From assembly GCA_020744225.1 (NCBI GenBank), contig JAGMWG010000017.1, positions 310,001 through 374,000 of the forward strand: 64,000 nucleotides of DNA, read 5' to 3'. The notes below the pieces were generated by a model. It was not told where the DNA came from, made no database searches, and saw only the letters and a program-made list of their open reading frames with translations. Position 1 is the stretch's first letter. Every line of letters starts with the position of its first letter. Source of the stretch: Paraphoma chrysanthemicola (lineage: Eukaryota; Ascomycota; Dothideomycetes; Pleosporales; Phaeosphaeriaceae). This document shows, in pieces, positions 1 through 10,944 of this stretch. A program made the translations under genes and the position numbers.

Positions 1-1020
1 GCCATGTGGGATCGCGTGAACTTCTTCGACGCCGCCGTTCTCCCGAAAGTCCAGGACCTCGCAGAATATGCTAGTGCAGGGCTGTTGGTCCTCAGGCAGT
101 ACCTTGCGGCGGAGAAGAGCGTTACAGAAGGTCGATTTGCCAGCATTCAGGTCACCTGTCACAAGCACCTTGCTCGAAGTGTCCTCGATGCGCTCCTTGA
201 GGGAGTACAGGTGTTTGATGCTCTGCTGAATCTGTCCGTCGAGGAGAGAGGCAATGGAGCTCTTTTCTAACGAGTGCACCAGGTCTGTTTGTGTCCGGCC
301 GCCCATGCGCAGTTCCAGCTTCAGCACAGAGAAGTCCTGGGCCAACTGTGGCGTCACCAGTCTAGGTGCCTCTTTCTCTTGCTCTGCTGCAGAACTGGCC
401 TCTGGTATGGGATCGTCTCCAATCGATGTGCCTGCGCGTCGCGGCGGCCGTGGTCGCTCGGGGGATCGCACAATGGGGTCGAAGTCGCCGAGCGCGGACT
501 GGGTGTGCTGGAGTCCGGGGCGCGATTCGCTGCGAGTGTGTGCTTTCTGGACCTCGGCAGTCTGCACCGATGGGTAGTGAGCGGGCCATTTGAGGTTCAT
601 GTCTTGAAAGCTCTTCATGGTGTCGATGGTGCCGTGGATGGCGCGACTCAGTGCGTTCTTGTTCTGGTTGTAACGCAGCTGCAGAACATGGCTGCGCTGC
701 TTGTCGTGCTCTGACGAGCTGGCCTCGCCACTGAGGATGGTTGACGGCGATGGCGATGGCCTGTCCTCGCCAATGTTAGCTCGCCAGGTCGAGGCAGAGC
801 CCTCGCCGTTCGCAAGACTACCGCCGTACCCAGAGTCTTCATCCAGCATTGACACCAAGCGGGCAGCAGCCTCGGGCGTTGAGCCGTTGCCAACGGTCAT
901 ATACCCTGGCCCCATACTCCGGCGCCCTGGGGTATGTTCGCCCGAGGAGTGGGCATTGTGGCGGCTGGAAGACGACTCCCCAGAGGCGGAGGGGTTCTTT
1001 GCACGCTTATCGGGATTCAT
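1..1020 (-). CDS. FZO1: Mitofusin Fzo1, N-terminal part (runs off left edge)
   Basis: Dynamin-like GTPase of the mitochondrial outer membrane that drives mitochondrial fusion. The minus strand reads open for 340 codons from the ATG at 1020 to the left edge, so the gene is 3' truncated by the window. The first ~270 residues are Ser/Pro/acidic-rich, as in fungal Fzo1. They are followed by a helical stretch (SLLDGQIQQSIKHLYSLKER) and, near residue 290, the P-loop GDLNAGKST with the downstream LPEDQQPCTS switch region typical of mitofusins. The transmembrane pair and heptad repeats would lie outside the window. It is divergent from VPS2. The family call rests on the P-loop context and is strong; the start is the first in-frame ATG I can see. 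Confidence 0.88.
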   Translation of the reverse strand, partial: MNPDKRAKNPSASGESSSSRHNAHSSGEHTPGRRSMGPGYMTVGNGSTPEAAARLVSMLDEDSGYGGSLANGEGSASTWRANIGEDRPSPSPSTILSGEASSSEHDKQRSHVLQLRYNQNKNALSRAIHGTIDTMKSFQDMNLKWPAHYPSVQTAEVQKAHTRSESRPGLQHTQSALGDFDPIVRSPERPRPPRRAGTSIGDDPIPEASSAAEQEKEAPRLVTPQLAQDFSVLKLELRMGGRTQTDLVHSLEKSSIASLLDGQIQQSIKHLYSLKERIEDTSSKVLVTGDLNAGKSTFCNALLRRKVLPEDQQPCTSIFCEVLDFRENGGVEEVHAIPHG

Positions 1021-1468
1021 CGGGGTTATATCGTGTCGCGCGCCGACGAGTGGTTTGGCATGTCGTGGTGGTGTAGGAGAGACTAGGATTGTCGGCGGTG
1101 AAAGAATTACGTCGATGCGTGATGCGGGAACTGCGGTGGCGTGGAACAACCAGAAGCGCTAGCAGGGGGATCCTGCCACTGCGCGAAGCATGGAACTGGA
1201 ACCTTGGACCGTTGGACCGATGTAATCGCGGATCGGTGCAACAACGTACGGACAATCCGAATGCTTGCCATCTTGTATAAGCATTTGCATAGCATTGCGC
1301 AGTAGTCCGAGGATCGATTTGCTGTTTGCCAGCTTATCGCGCACCCATCGATTTCACGGCCCGCGATTGCCTGCGAAGCGTCCCAAGCACACCCCCACTG
1401 CCTACGAGCACGGCGCACGAACGTCACGGCACTCTTCTTTGACACACCACACACTTCAAAGCGCAGTC
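1021..1468. promoter_or_regulatory. Divergent intergenic region FZO1/VPS2
   Basis: A 448-base gap between two divergent start codons, so it must hold both promoters. I see no clear TATA box and no conserved gene. Open frames here are short and antisense to one another. Confidence 0.4.
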
Positions 1469-2325
1469 ATGAATCTAGTCGAGTGGGCCTTTGGCAAGCG
1501 GATGACGCCGGCGGAGAGATTGCGGAAACACCAGCGCGCACTCGAGAAGACGCAGCGGGAGCTAGATCGTGAGCGCGTGAAGCTCGAGAATCAAGAGAAG
1601 AAGTTGGTTGCAGACATCAAAAAGAGCGCCAAGACTGGGCAGATGGGACCTTTGCGCATACAGGCCAAGGACCTCGTCCGCACAAGACGGCATGTTTGGT
1701 GGATTGTATATTTGAGGACACAGCTGATACTGGAGCAGGTATATCCAGAAGTTCTACCAGATGCGGACACAACTACAAGCAATCTCGTTGAGGATTCAGG
1801 TATGCACATCGTGAAGAGCGGCATGAGGCAGTGGCTGATAAGCACAGACGGTACGAAGCAACGAGCAGATGATGCAGTCAATGAAGGGCGCAACAAGTAC
1901 AATGTCCCCAGCACGCTGTTGCGATATCGCTAACATAACACAGCGCTTCTTGGCAGCATGAACAGGCAGATGAACCTCCCCGCTCTTCAGCGCATTGCCC
2001 AGGAGTTTGAGAAGGAGAACGACATCATGGACCAACGGCAAGAGATGATGGACGACGCAATCGACGACGCCACAGGCATGGAGGACGAGGAGGAGAGTGA
2101 AGACGTTGTGAACCAGGTTCTGGACGAGATAGGCATCGACCTTGGCCAAGCAGTATGTTCACCGCGCTCCAGGCAGACCTCCATACTGACCACAAACAGC
2201 TCGGGGAGACGCCGAGTGGGCTGCAAAAGGCCGCGGTACCTGAGGGAAGAGTGGCCCAGGCGATTGGAGGACCTGACCACGACGATGATGACCTTCAGGC
2301 TCGCTTGGACAGCCTAAGGCGATGA
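1469..2325 (+). CDS. VPS2: ESCRT-III subunit Vps2/CHMP2
   Basis: Charged multivesicular body protein of ESCRT-III, acting in membrane scission at endosomes. Five exons splice in frame to 221 residues, the usual CHMP2 length. Exons: 1469-1689, 1739-1799, 1848-1896, 1944-2152, 2200-2325. The product starts MNLVEWAFGKRMTPAERLR, contains the basic helix 1 and the KDLVRTRR segment, then SMNRQMNLPALQRIA and an acidic stretch. It ends with the MIM1-like tail LQARLDSLRR that binds the MIT domain of Vps4. The first intron (1690-1738) only gives a continuous frame with a GC donor (GCATGT) and a CAG acceptor; the other three are GT-AG. Identification is very secure. Confidence 0.93.
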
Positions 2326-3382
2326 GGGAGACACGGACTTTGCTAGATCTTGGAGTTCTATGATTTCTTACGAATCTGCATCAATTGAAGATGTACACTG
2401 CCTGATAGTGCACCCATGCCAGCCTCGTGTCTAGGCAGCCCAATTAATTTCGGCTCTGCAAATTGAGCCCGCAAGGCTGAGGTCACAATAGCTAGCACTC
2501 AGGCACTGAAGAAATGACACGTCTGACAGCGTGAGAATGTCACAACTACAGAGACCTGCATCATGGTGATGCTGAAGCCTACCAGCTTCTGCGCGTTACC
2601 GAAATCTTGGCTATCCCTGCATACTCGACCCGTTGCGCCGGCGATGCTGAGTCTGGATCCTGAGGATCGTCGACTTCGCTAAACTGTAAGCATGCTGCGA
2701 AATGCGCCGGACAGCCTTGACGGGCTGCAGAGGGTGCCTGGCGGTGCGAATCACGAGACGTCCAAGCCACCTCAGCTACTCGACCAGGCGACGGCGAACA
2801 ACCAGTGGGGTTAGTGACAACGTCAAAGCGCTTCCCCGCCTTCCTCAAGAGTAGAGAGTCGTGTACGTTTTCAAAGCAGACGCCGCTCTCTATTCCTAGG
2901 ACCCTAATTCCGCGTGTATTCGGCCCTCGTTTGCTACGTCATCAGCGTGCTAACCAAGGTGGCTTTGCCCGCACAGCTCATCGACTGTCGCACAGTTCAC
3001 CCGACTGCATCTCCCTGCCCGGCCCTCCAAATACATCTCTACTCAGCCGTTCCCCTGCGACCTCCTGTGCAACACGACAAAGTAAGTTATACTGCGCAGT
3101 TCCTCCAGACACATGACCCCGCCCTCTGTTGTGGCTTGGTAGCGCGCAACCCCTCACTGCATGTTCAACGTCCGTGGAGCCAGCCTCATACTAATGTTGT
3201 ACCAGCATTGACGTCACACCGAACCGCATCCGTCCTCGTATACGCTTCTCTAGATCTTAAACGGCCTATTTTGACACTTCCTGTTGCTCCTTATCCAGCG
3301 CCATCGCGAAGTCTTCAACCTGGCAGGGAACAAACGAAGGAGCTTCTCCTCCCAAGCTGGGGGAGGCGGCTTGCTGAATCGA
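2326..3382. other. Intergenic region upstream of the PP2C gene
   Basis: No gene is supported in most of this kilobase. From about 3130 on it probably holds 5' exon(s) of the PP2C gene. An ACTAAT branch-point-like site and a TACCAG acceptor lie near 3212-3228, and a GTATAC donor near 3238 pairs with an ATCCAG acceptor near 3298. I could not find an ATG that joins them in phase. Confidence 0.3.
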
Positions 3383-5121
3383 ATGTTTGGCTCTGGCAAG
3401 GACGACGAGGTTGCTCCTGTTGATGGTCAAACAGCCAGCGACAGTTCGAAATCAACTGCGGCATCCGCTCCAGGCACTGGCTCGGCGCCGACAGAGGGTG
3501 CTCCTGCTGCCAAACCCGCGGGCAACGGAACTACCTCCACTGAACGTAAGAGCAGTGACCCCGGCGTTACTCAGACTCCCACAACTGAGAAGAAGCGGCG
3601 CTCAAGCGGCGTTTCGCGCGCCAGAGATATGTTCTCGAGCGCGAAGAACTCTCTGCATTTGAGCGGCTCGGCCGCTTCCCCCAATGCCGCCGCTACACCG
3701 GAAAAGGCCCAAACGCCAATGCAGAAGCTGGGAAAGTCTGATGCTGCCCTCAGTGTGCCCCAGGGTTCTCTCAACAACTCCGCCGGCGAGTCTGCGCCCG
3801 GTCCGCGATCCACCTTTCGGGTTGGCGTCACAGAAGATAAGAACAAGAAGTGTAGGCGGACAATGGAGGATACCCATGCATATCTGTACAATTTCCTCAG
3901 TACGCCTGCTCCTTCCTATGGCGCAGAGCCGCGAGGGTCTATCTCCGACACCAGCTCCATCCAGACGGATCCATCCGCCCAACAGGTCGTTGAGACGGAC
4001 AATGGATACTTTGCCATATTCGACGGCCATGCGGGTACATTTGCAGCCGATTGGTGTGGAAAGAAGCTACATTTGATATTGGAAGACACGATTAGGAAGA
4101 ACCCAAACACGCCTATTCCCGAGCTACTTGACCAGACTTTCACCGTTGTTGACCAGCAACTCGAAAAGCTGCCTCTCAAGAACAGTGGTTGCACTGCTGT
4201 AATTGCCGTTCTGAGATGGGAGGACCGTGTGCCAAATTCACAGTCATCCACAGGATCGGTCCTGTTTGCCCCGGCAGCTGTGTCGGCCATCAAGAACGCG
4301 GAAGGAGGCGAAGTCAAGGCAGATGGCACTGATGTGCCTACTTCCGAGCCCGCGACTGAGCAAGCTGTAGAAACAAAATTAAGAGGCGAAGCGAGCCGAC
4401 AGAGAGTACTCTATACGGCAAATGTGGGCGATGCTCGCATTGTCTTGTGCCGTAACGGCCGGGCACTTCGTCTGTCCTATGACCACAAAGGCAGTGACGA
4501 GAACGAAGGCCGCCGTGTAGCCAGTGCAGGTGGCTTGATCCTCAACAACCGTGTCAATGGCGTTCTTGCAGTCACCCGAGCTCTTGGAGACGCTTATATG
4601 AAAGATCTGGTAACTGGTCACCCCTACACTACGGAAACTGTGATCCAAGCGGATCAAGACGAATTTTTGATTCTCGCTTGCGACGGCGTAAGTAATACTG
4701 CCAAAAATATGACGCATTTTGCTGACTTGCACAGCTTTGGGATGTCTGCTCAGACCAAGAGGCTGTCGACCTCGTCCGCCATATCCAAGATCCTCAAGAA
4801 GCGTCGAAGAAGCTCGTGGACTATGCTCTCGCCCGATTTTCAACCGACAATCTGTCGTGTATGGTCGTCCGATTCGATAATAAAGCTCTCCGCCAGCGTA
4901 AGAACGAAGCAGGAATGGGCGTGGAAGGTGATCCGGCCACTGTGAAAGGAGGTATCACCGAGGCAGAGGCCATTGTCGCGCAAGCAAGGAAGTCAATAGG
5001 GGAGCCAGAGCAGAGTGTCGAGAGCGCGGCGAAGGAAATCATCATGGAAGAGTCGGAGGCTGAGCCAGGCCCTGAGCTCAACATTGATGCAGTAAAGGCG
5101 GCCCAAAAGAACCCTGTGTGA
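3383..5121 (+). CDS. PP2C-family Ser/Thr protein phosphatase
   Basis: Metal-dependent PPM/PP2C phosphatase. Two exons (3383-4687 and 4735-5121; intron 4688-4734, phase 0) give 563 residues from the first in-frame ATG. The first ~140 residues are Ser/Ala/Pro-rich. The catalytic domain follows: RTMEDTH, FAIFDGHAG (metal-binding Asp), NVGDARIVLC, VTRALGD and LILACDGLWDVCSDQEAV (metal-binding Asp). A ~60-residue low-complexity insert sits between AVLRWED and RVLYTANVGD, longer than in a minimal PP2C. The frame stays open upstream to about 3284 without an ATG, and the upstream Arg/Ser-rich stretch resembles a mitochondrial targeting sequence. The true start may therefore lie on an upstream exon. 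I cannot assign a specific PTC orthologue. Confidence 0.85.
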
Positions 5122-5653
5122 AGCGTTCTTGCAGGAAGCCAGAGTCGCATCGCGAGGCGCCATCCGTGGGCACTTTCTTTTCGTGTGAAGGCGGTAGCTG
5201 TGTTTGATTTGAGCGCTCCAATTGGAGATTTCCTAGGGCTTTGCCAGTGCATGCACATCTCTCGAGCCAGTCAGCAAGGCGTTAGGCACTGATGAAGGCA
5301 AAACTCTCACTACATTCACATTTCTGCATGAGTCCGAGGTTTCAGTGAAGACACGGCTTTCCTATGTGAAGCATGTATGTAGCTTCCGGGACAACCTGGA
5401 AACGTAGCACCTCTGAGCAACGAATTCGTTCCATGCCTTGACTCTCTTCTCACGGTCTAAGATCCTTGCCGCATGTGCCCCGCGTGATGCGGCTGAAATG
5501 GGGCTGCCCAAGCTTTCGGGCATGCTTGAATGGCGGGGAACAGGGACCCACAATCGCCGACGTCCTCTGTCGTAGCCCAACAACACCGTCACTCCACAAT
5601 TTCACCAACCCTGCCGCCGATGCAGCTCTCCAACCGAGAGCCTTCCTCGCAAC
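5122..5653. other. Intergenic region PP2C to SNF4
   Basis: A 532-base gap holding the PP2C 3' end and the SNF4 promoter. I see nothing else that I can support. Confidence 0.3.
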
Positions 5654-6966
5654 ATGTCTGGCGTCGACACAGCCGCGGCCGACCCCAGTCGTGACCCGCA
5701 CATTGCCGCCTTTGTCAGCCCGCGCACGCTGCTGGAACAGAATGCGCGACCCGTGGTTATGAGAAGCGCGCTGGACAAGGAGCAGATTGACGGCTTGGTG
5801 AGCTGGGACACTGATATATGCGGCTGCGGAGGCTTACGAGCGACTAGAGGACAATACGCGCCTTTCTCAAGGCCCGGACGAGTTACGATGTGCTTCCTCT
5901 CAGCTATCGCCTGATAGTCCTGGACACGGCCTTGTTGGTTAAGAAGAGCCTCAATATACTCAATCAGAATGGTTGGTAGACCATGCGTACTCCTTGGCCT
6001 TGACTAACGCGACACACAGGCATCGTCTCAGCGCCGTTATGGGATTCCAGATCTTCCACGTTTGCAGGTTTGCTCACGACTTCGGACTACATCAACGTCA
6101 TTCAATATTACTGGCAAAATCCTGATGCGCTGGCAAGAGTAGACCAGTTCCGCCTAAACAGCCTCCGAGGTTAGTTCGAGCATGCGAGATCGAGTACGCA
6201 AGAGCTGACGCCAGCAGAAATTGAGAAAGCGCTGGGAGTGAAGCCCATCGAGACCATCTCCATCCACCCCGACCGCCCCGTATATGAGGCCTGCCGCAAA
6301 ATGCTTGAGTCGCGTGCTCGGCGTATACCTATCGTGGATAGCGATGATGAGACACACCGGACAATGGTAGTGAGCGTGATCACGCAATACCGCATCCTCA
6401 AGTTCATTGCTGTGAACGTCAAGGAAACACAAAAGTTGCGCAAGCCGCTCGTAGAGCTCCCAAATGTTGGCACGTACAAGGATCTTGCTGTAGCATCCAT
6501 GGATACGCCCGTCATGGATGTCATCCACATGCTGGTCAAGAAGAACATATCGAGCGTACCTATCCTTGACAAGAAGGGTATGTGGAGCGTATCAACTTGT
6601 GTGACTATATGCTAACATACTGGAGGGGTCGTACTCAACGTCTTTGAAGCAGTCGACGTCATCGCACTCATCAAGGGCGGTGTATACGACGACCTGAACC
6701 TCACAGTTGGGGACGCGTTGCTAAAACGATCAGATGTAAATCATTGCTCCCCCCATACTGTTGCCTATACTCACATTCTTTAGGACTTCCCTGGAATATT
6801 CACCTGCTCGCTTTCAGACAACATGTCAACGATATACGACACCATCCGCAGATCACGTGTCCATCGTTTCATCGTGATCGACTCCGACAATAGGCTCAAG
6901 GGCGTCTTGACACTGAGCGATGTCCTCGAACACACACTACTGGAAGGCCTAGAGGATGACGAGTAG
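5654..6966 (+). CDS. SNF4: AMPK/Snf1 kinase gamma subunit (CBS-domain protein)
   Basis: Nucleotide-sensing gamma subunit of the Snf1/AMPK complex. Six exons joined in phase give 356 residues: 5654-5797, 5848-5971, 6020-6169, 6218-6577, 6626-6735, 6784-6966. Four CBS repeats can be followed, with hallmarks such as TSYDVLPLSYRLIVLDT, GIVSAPLWDS, the TSDYINVIQYYW segment, RARRIPIVD, NISSVPILDK and SRVHRFIVID, ending GVLTLSDVLEH. Length and order match fungal Snf4. Introns are 48-50 nt. The ATG at 5654 begins a short acidic/Pro N-terminus and is the only start compatible with exon 1. It probably relays energy and glucose status to Snf1. Confidence 0.92.
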
Positions 6967-7417
6967 GAGAGAGTCATCTATTGCCAACCGCTGTACGCCG
7001 ATCAACGATCGGAAGATGGATGAATACGAGGGAGCACTGTGCAAGAACATTTTGACACCAACGCATGTATTCTCCCAGGCGCATAGGACGGAAATAGTAA
7101 GCTTGTATCTTCATACCCAATAGTCGTCGTTATCTCGCACTCAACATATAGACTATTCAACATATCCATTTAGCCGAACACAGAAGCAGCCTTTGAATAC
7201 CAACCTAATCTCATGACAGCCATGTCTCAAGTAACCCAAATCATGTCATCCTTAACGCCTTACCACAGCAATGTCACAAGTATCCGTTCCACCCATCCCA
7301 AACGCCCTAACGCTGCTGAACAAGAAGCCGCCTATCGTCCAGACTTCTACCCTCATTAGTACTCTTCCTCAAAAGTCACAACCACATAGACAGGAAAGAA
7401 CGTACATCAATCTACTC
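6967..7417. other. Intergenic region, convergent 3' ends
   Basis: A 451-base AT-richer stretch between the SNF4 stop and the end of the minus-strand gene at 7418. It should hold two 3' untranslated regions. No gene is seen. Confidence 0.3.
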
Positions 7418-7795
7418 TCACCCCGCCTGATGCACTCCACTAAAACCTCTAAACAAATCCTGATCAATCTCCATATCCATGTCCACATCCACCTCCCCTT
7501 CCTTGATCTGACCCATATCCTTACCCACAAGCGTACTCGACGTCTTGGTCGTCGTCGTCGTCGCCAAAATCACAGACGAATCCCACGACATGGCCGACCA
7601 CACTACCGACGAATTCGCACTCGTGAATGCTGAGTCCAGCAGCGCGGCGTGGTGGATGGCGAAGGGCTCGCCGGGCGAGGAGGAGACATCGGAGAGTTGG
7701 TCGAGTTGGTGGTACTGGTACGGGTGCTGGGGACGGCGGAGGCGGAAGGTGCGTTTTAAAAGACGGATGAGGTTTTTGTAGAGTTTGGGGGCCAT
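7418..7795 (-). CDS. Small hypothetical protein (125 aa)
   Basis: A single-exon frame starting MAPKLYKNLIRLLKRTFRLR, i.e. a basic amphipathic N-terminus. A Ser/Ala-rich middle and a short Thr run from a (GTC)n-like tract near 7550 follow. The C-terminus is acidic (EGEVDVDMDMEIDQD). The frame is open further upstream to 8017, but that part is low-complexity Pro/His/Ser and includes another ATG; the MAPK start looks more natural. No known domain is recognised. The opposite strand is also open but reads as Gly/Trp/Val low complexity, so I prefer this strand. Confidence 0.45.
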   Translation of the reverse strand: MAPKLYKNLIRLLKRTFRLRRPQHPYQYHQLDQLSDVSSSPGEPFAIHHAALLDSAFTSANSSVVWSAMSWDSSVILATTTTTKTSSTLVGKDMGQIKEGEVDVDMDMEIDQDLFRGFSGVHQAG

Positions 7796-8263
7796 GGTGT
7801 GGTGGTGGGGAGGGCTTATTCCGAGGTTGGGGGTGGGTTTGGGTTTGTGGTGTGGGTTGGAAGAGAGTGGTGGATGTGGTGTTTTTGTGAGTTGGTGTTG
7901 GATGGGATGGAAGGAAGACGTAGAAATAGGAGAGGAGGTGGTATTCTTATGTGCTGGTTGGGAGATGGAATACTGGGAGGATGGGAACCATGGTTTGGTG
8001 AAGAAGCTAGTATGCATGCTGCATAATGAGGATGGAATTAGTCCCGAGAGTGTTGAAATTTCTTTAGTGGTTGAAGTATATACCGTGGGTCATGTAGAGG
8101 AGGAGGGACATTCCAACTCGCTACCGAAATATGAGATTGGTGTACCGTGGAAGACAGCATTCTATCGCCGCAGTGTCTGGATCTAGTACGTCGACTGCAG
8201 AGCAATTCACATTTACCTCACCATAGCCGCACAGTCTGATAGTGTCTATCCTTACCCATTCTT
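7796..8263. other. Intergenic region
   Basis: A 468-base stretch that is G/T-rich on the plus strand at its left end (7800-7900). Open frames on both strands are compositional. It probably holds the promoter of the 7418 gene and the 3' end of the kinase-like gene. Confidence 0.25.
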
Positions 8264-9415
8264 TTATAGCAATGTTAGGACGCCTCTAATTAAACACAAA
8301 ATCTTGCGGACGAACCTCCGCCAACACTCACATACTGACGACTCATGACCCAACAGCTCGCCAACCTTCTCTACAATCTCATCATACTTCCCTCCCGCAA
8401 CACTCCATACGACAATCCTTATCTTTTCCCTCGCCACATCATTTATGCCCTCCACCTTCCCCTTTGCCACTTCTCCGAACCGCTCCCACATTCTTCTCAA
8501 CGCCTCCTCTTCGCTAACAGACCCGCCCCGTACGCCTGCTCGTACTGTATCACCAAGCTCACGCACTTCCGTACCCCAGGTCGCTGGCTGGTGTGGAGAT
8601 GCGACGAACCGGGCGCCGGCATAGTGCGTATTGTAAAGAATATTTTTAAGCGCATGTAACATGAAAAGCATGTCTCTCTGGAACATGTCTTCGCACATCA
8701 AATCCTCTCCATACTCGTCTGCGTTATACTCATATTGCGCCATACCGAAATCAATCACTTTCACCTGCGGCAGACCTGTATCGTCAGGAGCACTGTAACC
8801 GACGATGATGTTCCCGAGATGCAAATCCCCGTGCGCGAGCGGCGGGTCGCATGTCTTGTGCATGAACGTAATCGCCGCCTGAAGCTGTGTGTACACCAAC
8901 CAGACAAATTCTTCGGGCATGGAGTGGAAACGCCCTTCGAGAGCTTTGAGATCGGTGCACAAAGAAAGCGTGGAGCAAGCGTACCATGATGGTTGTGCGT
9001 TGCCTGCGTCCCAGGCTGTCAAATGGAAGAGTGGGAGTGTCGAGTGATCAGAGTGGGAATAGAGTTGGATCTGAAATGCTTTTAGTACAGAAACCTCTGA
9101 TGGGAGTTGAACTTGGAACAATGTCCGACATGTCTTGACGACTTGCAGATTTGAAACCATATCGCGGGGAGATGAGCTCGAGTGCGTGGAGCGAGCGATT
9201 TTGATGTCAGAAGTCGGGAGGCGGAAGTATGCGTCTGCGTTGATGCCTGAGCCTGCTTTGGCGATGAGGGTGAAGCATGATGGGATGGTGGGTGCCGGTG
9301 GGCTGATTCCAGTGGTGGGTTGGCGCAGTGCAGTCATCCATTTGTTGATCACGGTGGCCTCTGAGGACGTGGGCACGAGGAGAGGATGAGCTAGCGCTGT
9401 GGGTTGACTCACCAT
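8264..9415 (-). CDS. Protein-kinase-like protein (383 aa)
   Basis: Single-exon protein with a divergent eukaryotic protein-kinase fold. A glycine-rich loop-like stretch (AKAGSGINADAYF) is followed by a possible beta-3 lysine (DIKIARS). The catalytic loop HGDLHLGNII (Asp and Asn present) and the metal-binding VIDFGMAQY (DFG) sit near the middle. HGDLHxxN in place of HRDLKxxN resembles fungal protein-kinase-like and aminoglycoside-phosphotransferase-like families. A C-terminal Cys/Trp-rich tail follows. No APE-type activation segment is obvious. It lies convergent with SNF4 and in tandem with the tyrosinase. Activity and substrate are unknown. Confidence 0.65.
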   Translation of the reverse strand: MVSQPTALAHPLLVPTSSEATVINKWMTALRQPTTGISPPAPTIPSCFTLIAKAGSGINADAYFRLPTSDIKIARSTHSSSSPRDMVSNLQVVKTCRTLFQVQLPSEVSVLKAFQIQLYSHSDHSTLPLFHLTAWDAGNAQPSWYACSTLSLCTDLKALEGRFHSMPEEFVWLVYTQLQAAITFMHKTCDPPLAHGDLHLGNIIVGYSAPDDTGLPQVKVIDFGMAQYEYNADEYGEDLMCEDMFQRDMLFMLHALKNILYNTHYAGARFVASPHQPATWGTEVRELGDTVRAGVRGGSVSEEEALRRMWERFGEVAKGKVEGINDVAREKIRIVVWSVAGGKYDEIVEKVGELLGHESSVCECWRRFVRKILCLIRGVLTLL

Positions 9416-9687
9416 GTTTGGGATAGATATTCGTGTTAATATTAGCTTGCTTCAGTTGTGTTGGGAAGAAATATGTTGCTAGCTTAAGGTATGACTTTTC
9501 AAGAGAGGGTAGCGATGTTGTGTCGACACATTACACATTGTGATTAATAGATAGACCCGTGGGCTGAATTGTATGACTTGTGGTAGTCCATGTACATTGT
9601 ATCTACTTCCATTACAGATAGCCACGATGTGAAGAGGAGATGAAGTAAAGATAAATTTGGTGTGGCGTGCTATCATCCTAGCGACGA

Positions 9688-10944
9688 TTAATACGAGTAC
9701 CGGTAACAGAGCGTTGGGCTCAGCGTGTTGAGAACGTCTCGAATACGCACTTGCGCTCGAAGCCCTCCAACGCTGATAGTAGTGTCCAATGTAAGTGACC
9801 TTCCATTTGCGTCGGTTCCGCGAACAGTCGTCGTACGTGTCTGCGAGTTTTGCCACGCGCGGAAGTTCCGATCGATGTAACCATGATGCAACCAGAAAAT
9901 CGGATCTCCAGGCGATGCGTATGTATCCTGCATGACTGCGCCAATTCCATTGTGTCCCCATGCATGAGCTGCGCCCTCAGCACAAGACGCCATATCTGCA
10001 AAGGTTGATCGGGAGTTGCAGGCGTCTGAGATGGATTGTCTTGTGTTTGCCGTTTTTGACTCATCACCATTGCGCGACAGACAGTGACGAACATTTCTCG
10101 AGCCGGGGCCGATGTTCAGTGCCAGATTTGGAAATTGTCCGTTGGTAACACAGGTGCCGCGTATGAGCAAAGAGCCGAACCACTGCGCTGAGAAGATGGA
10201 AGATTGTGCGAACCGACCAGCATATCTAGATTCATCGAACCAGGGAATTGAGCCGCTAAATCCACATTCTTGCCGAAGTATGTCTTCGAAGGTCCAGAGT
10301 AGGTATCTGTGCCATAGTAGGAAGATTGCATTGCCATGCACAACTGGTGTCAGACTTGCGTGAAGTGCCACCAGGTCCTCGTAGCGATTCTGAGACGCTC
10401 GAAATTGGCCCGAAGGTCGGCGCCCAAGCAAGCACTTAATCCCATCCATGAATGCTTGCCTGTCGTTGGTTGATAACGAGTCCCACTCGACTCGAACGCG
10501 TGGATTGGCGCAAGTGCTCTGCCTCTTCGCCAATTTCTCATCATCATCCTCCACTGAGTCGCGCGAGAAGAGAGGCGGAGGCTGGTCTGGCAGAGCCAGA
10601 TTCGGCATCAACGCCTTGATGAGCGAAAAGTTGTCTCGGATCGTGGTGACACTTGCATTGACACCAGCTACCGCTTCCTCAAAAGAAAGAGGCCGTGCAA
10701 ACTTCGGGGTGTCAAACGCAGCCAAAGGAAGTGGATCAGTAAGAACGCCGATAACCTTTGGTACTGCTGATATTCCTGCTACTAGTGCGCTAAAAGCCCA
10801 ATCTGCCAGAGGCAGTCCTAATTGGCGCGTATCAAGCCGTGTTGGATGGTGGTGGGCGTCGGTATTTGGATATGAGTACTCATGATGCGATGCTGAAGCA
10901 TAGCTAGAGCAAAGTAGTATGGCGGATGTGAGTATCTGATGCAT
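9688..10944 (-). CDS. Secreted tyrosinase-domain protein
   Basis: Type-3 copper protein of the tyrosinase/polyphenol oxidase family, predicted secreted. The ATG at 10944 gives MHQILTSAILLCSSYASA, a good signal peptide, and a 418-residue product without introns. An N-terminal region of ~150 residues ends at a possible processing site (KLAKR). The CuA site follows with His spaced as HASLTPVVHG and LLWHRYLLWTFEDILR. The CuB site has HAWGHNGIG and DPIFWLHHGYIDR, so all six copper-ligand histidines appear present. After the CuA helix, the usual PYWDE segment reads PWFDE. Such enzymes oxidise phenols; the natural substrate is not indicated. An upstream in-frame GTG at 10953 was not used as the start. 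Confidence 0.85.
   Translation of the reverse strand: MHQILTSAILLCSSYASASHHEYSYPNTDAHHHPTRLDTRQLGLPLADWAFSALVAGISAVPKVIGVLTDPLPLAAFDTPKFARPLSFEEAVAGVNASVTTIRDNFSLIKALMPNLALPDQPPPLFSRDSVEDDDEKLAKRQSTCANPRVRVEWDSLSTNDRQAFMDGIKCLLGRRPSGQFRASQNRYEDLVALHASLTPVVHGNAIFLLWHRYLLWTFEDILRQECGFSGSIPWFDESRYAGRFAQSSIFSAQWFGSLLIRGTCVTNGQFPNLALNIGPGSRNVRHCLSRNGDESKTANTRQSISDACNSRSTFADMASCAEGAAHAWGHNGIGAVMQDTYASPGDPIFWLHHGYIDRNFRAWQNSQTRTTTVRGTDANGRSLTLDTTISVGGLRAQVRIRDVLNTLSPTLCYRYSY

Noticed and set aside
7545..8186. Plus-strand frames of 75-133 codons, Gly/Trp/Val-rich.
   Set aside because: They are antisense to the MAPK-start frame and reflect a G/T-rich tract. No domain or start context.
9945..10944. 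An intron or frameshift in the tyrosinase near the PWFDE segment.
   Set aside because: The single exon reads through both copper sites in order, and the residue change alone is not evidence of a break.
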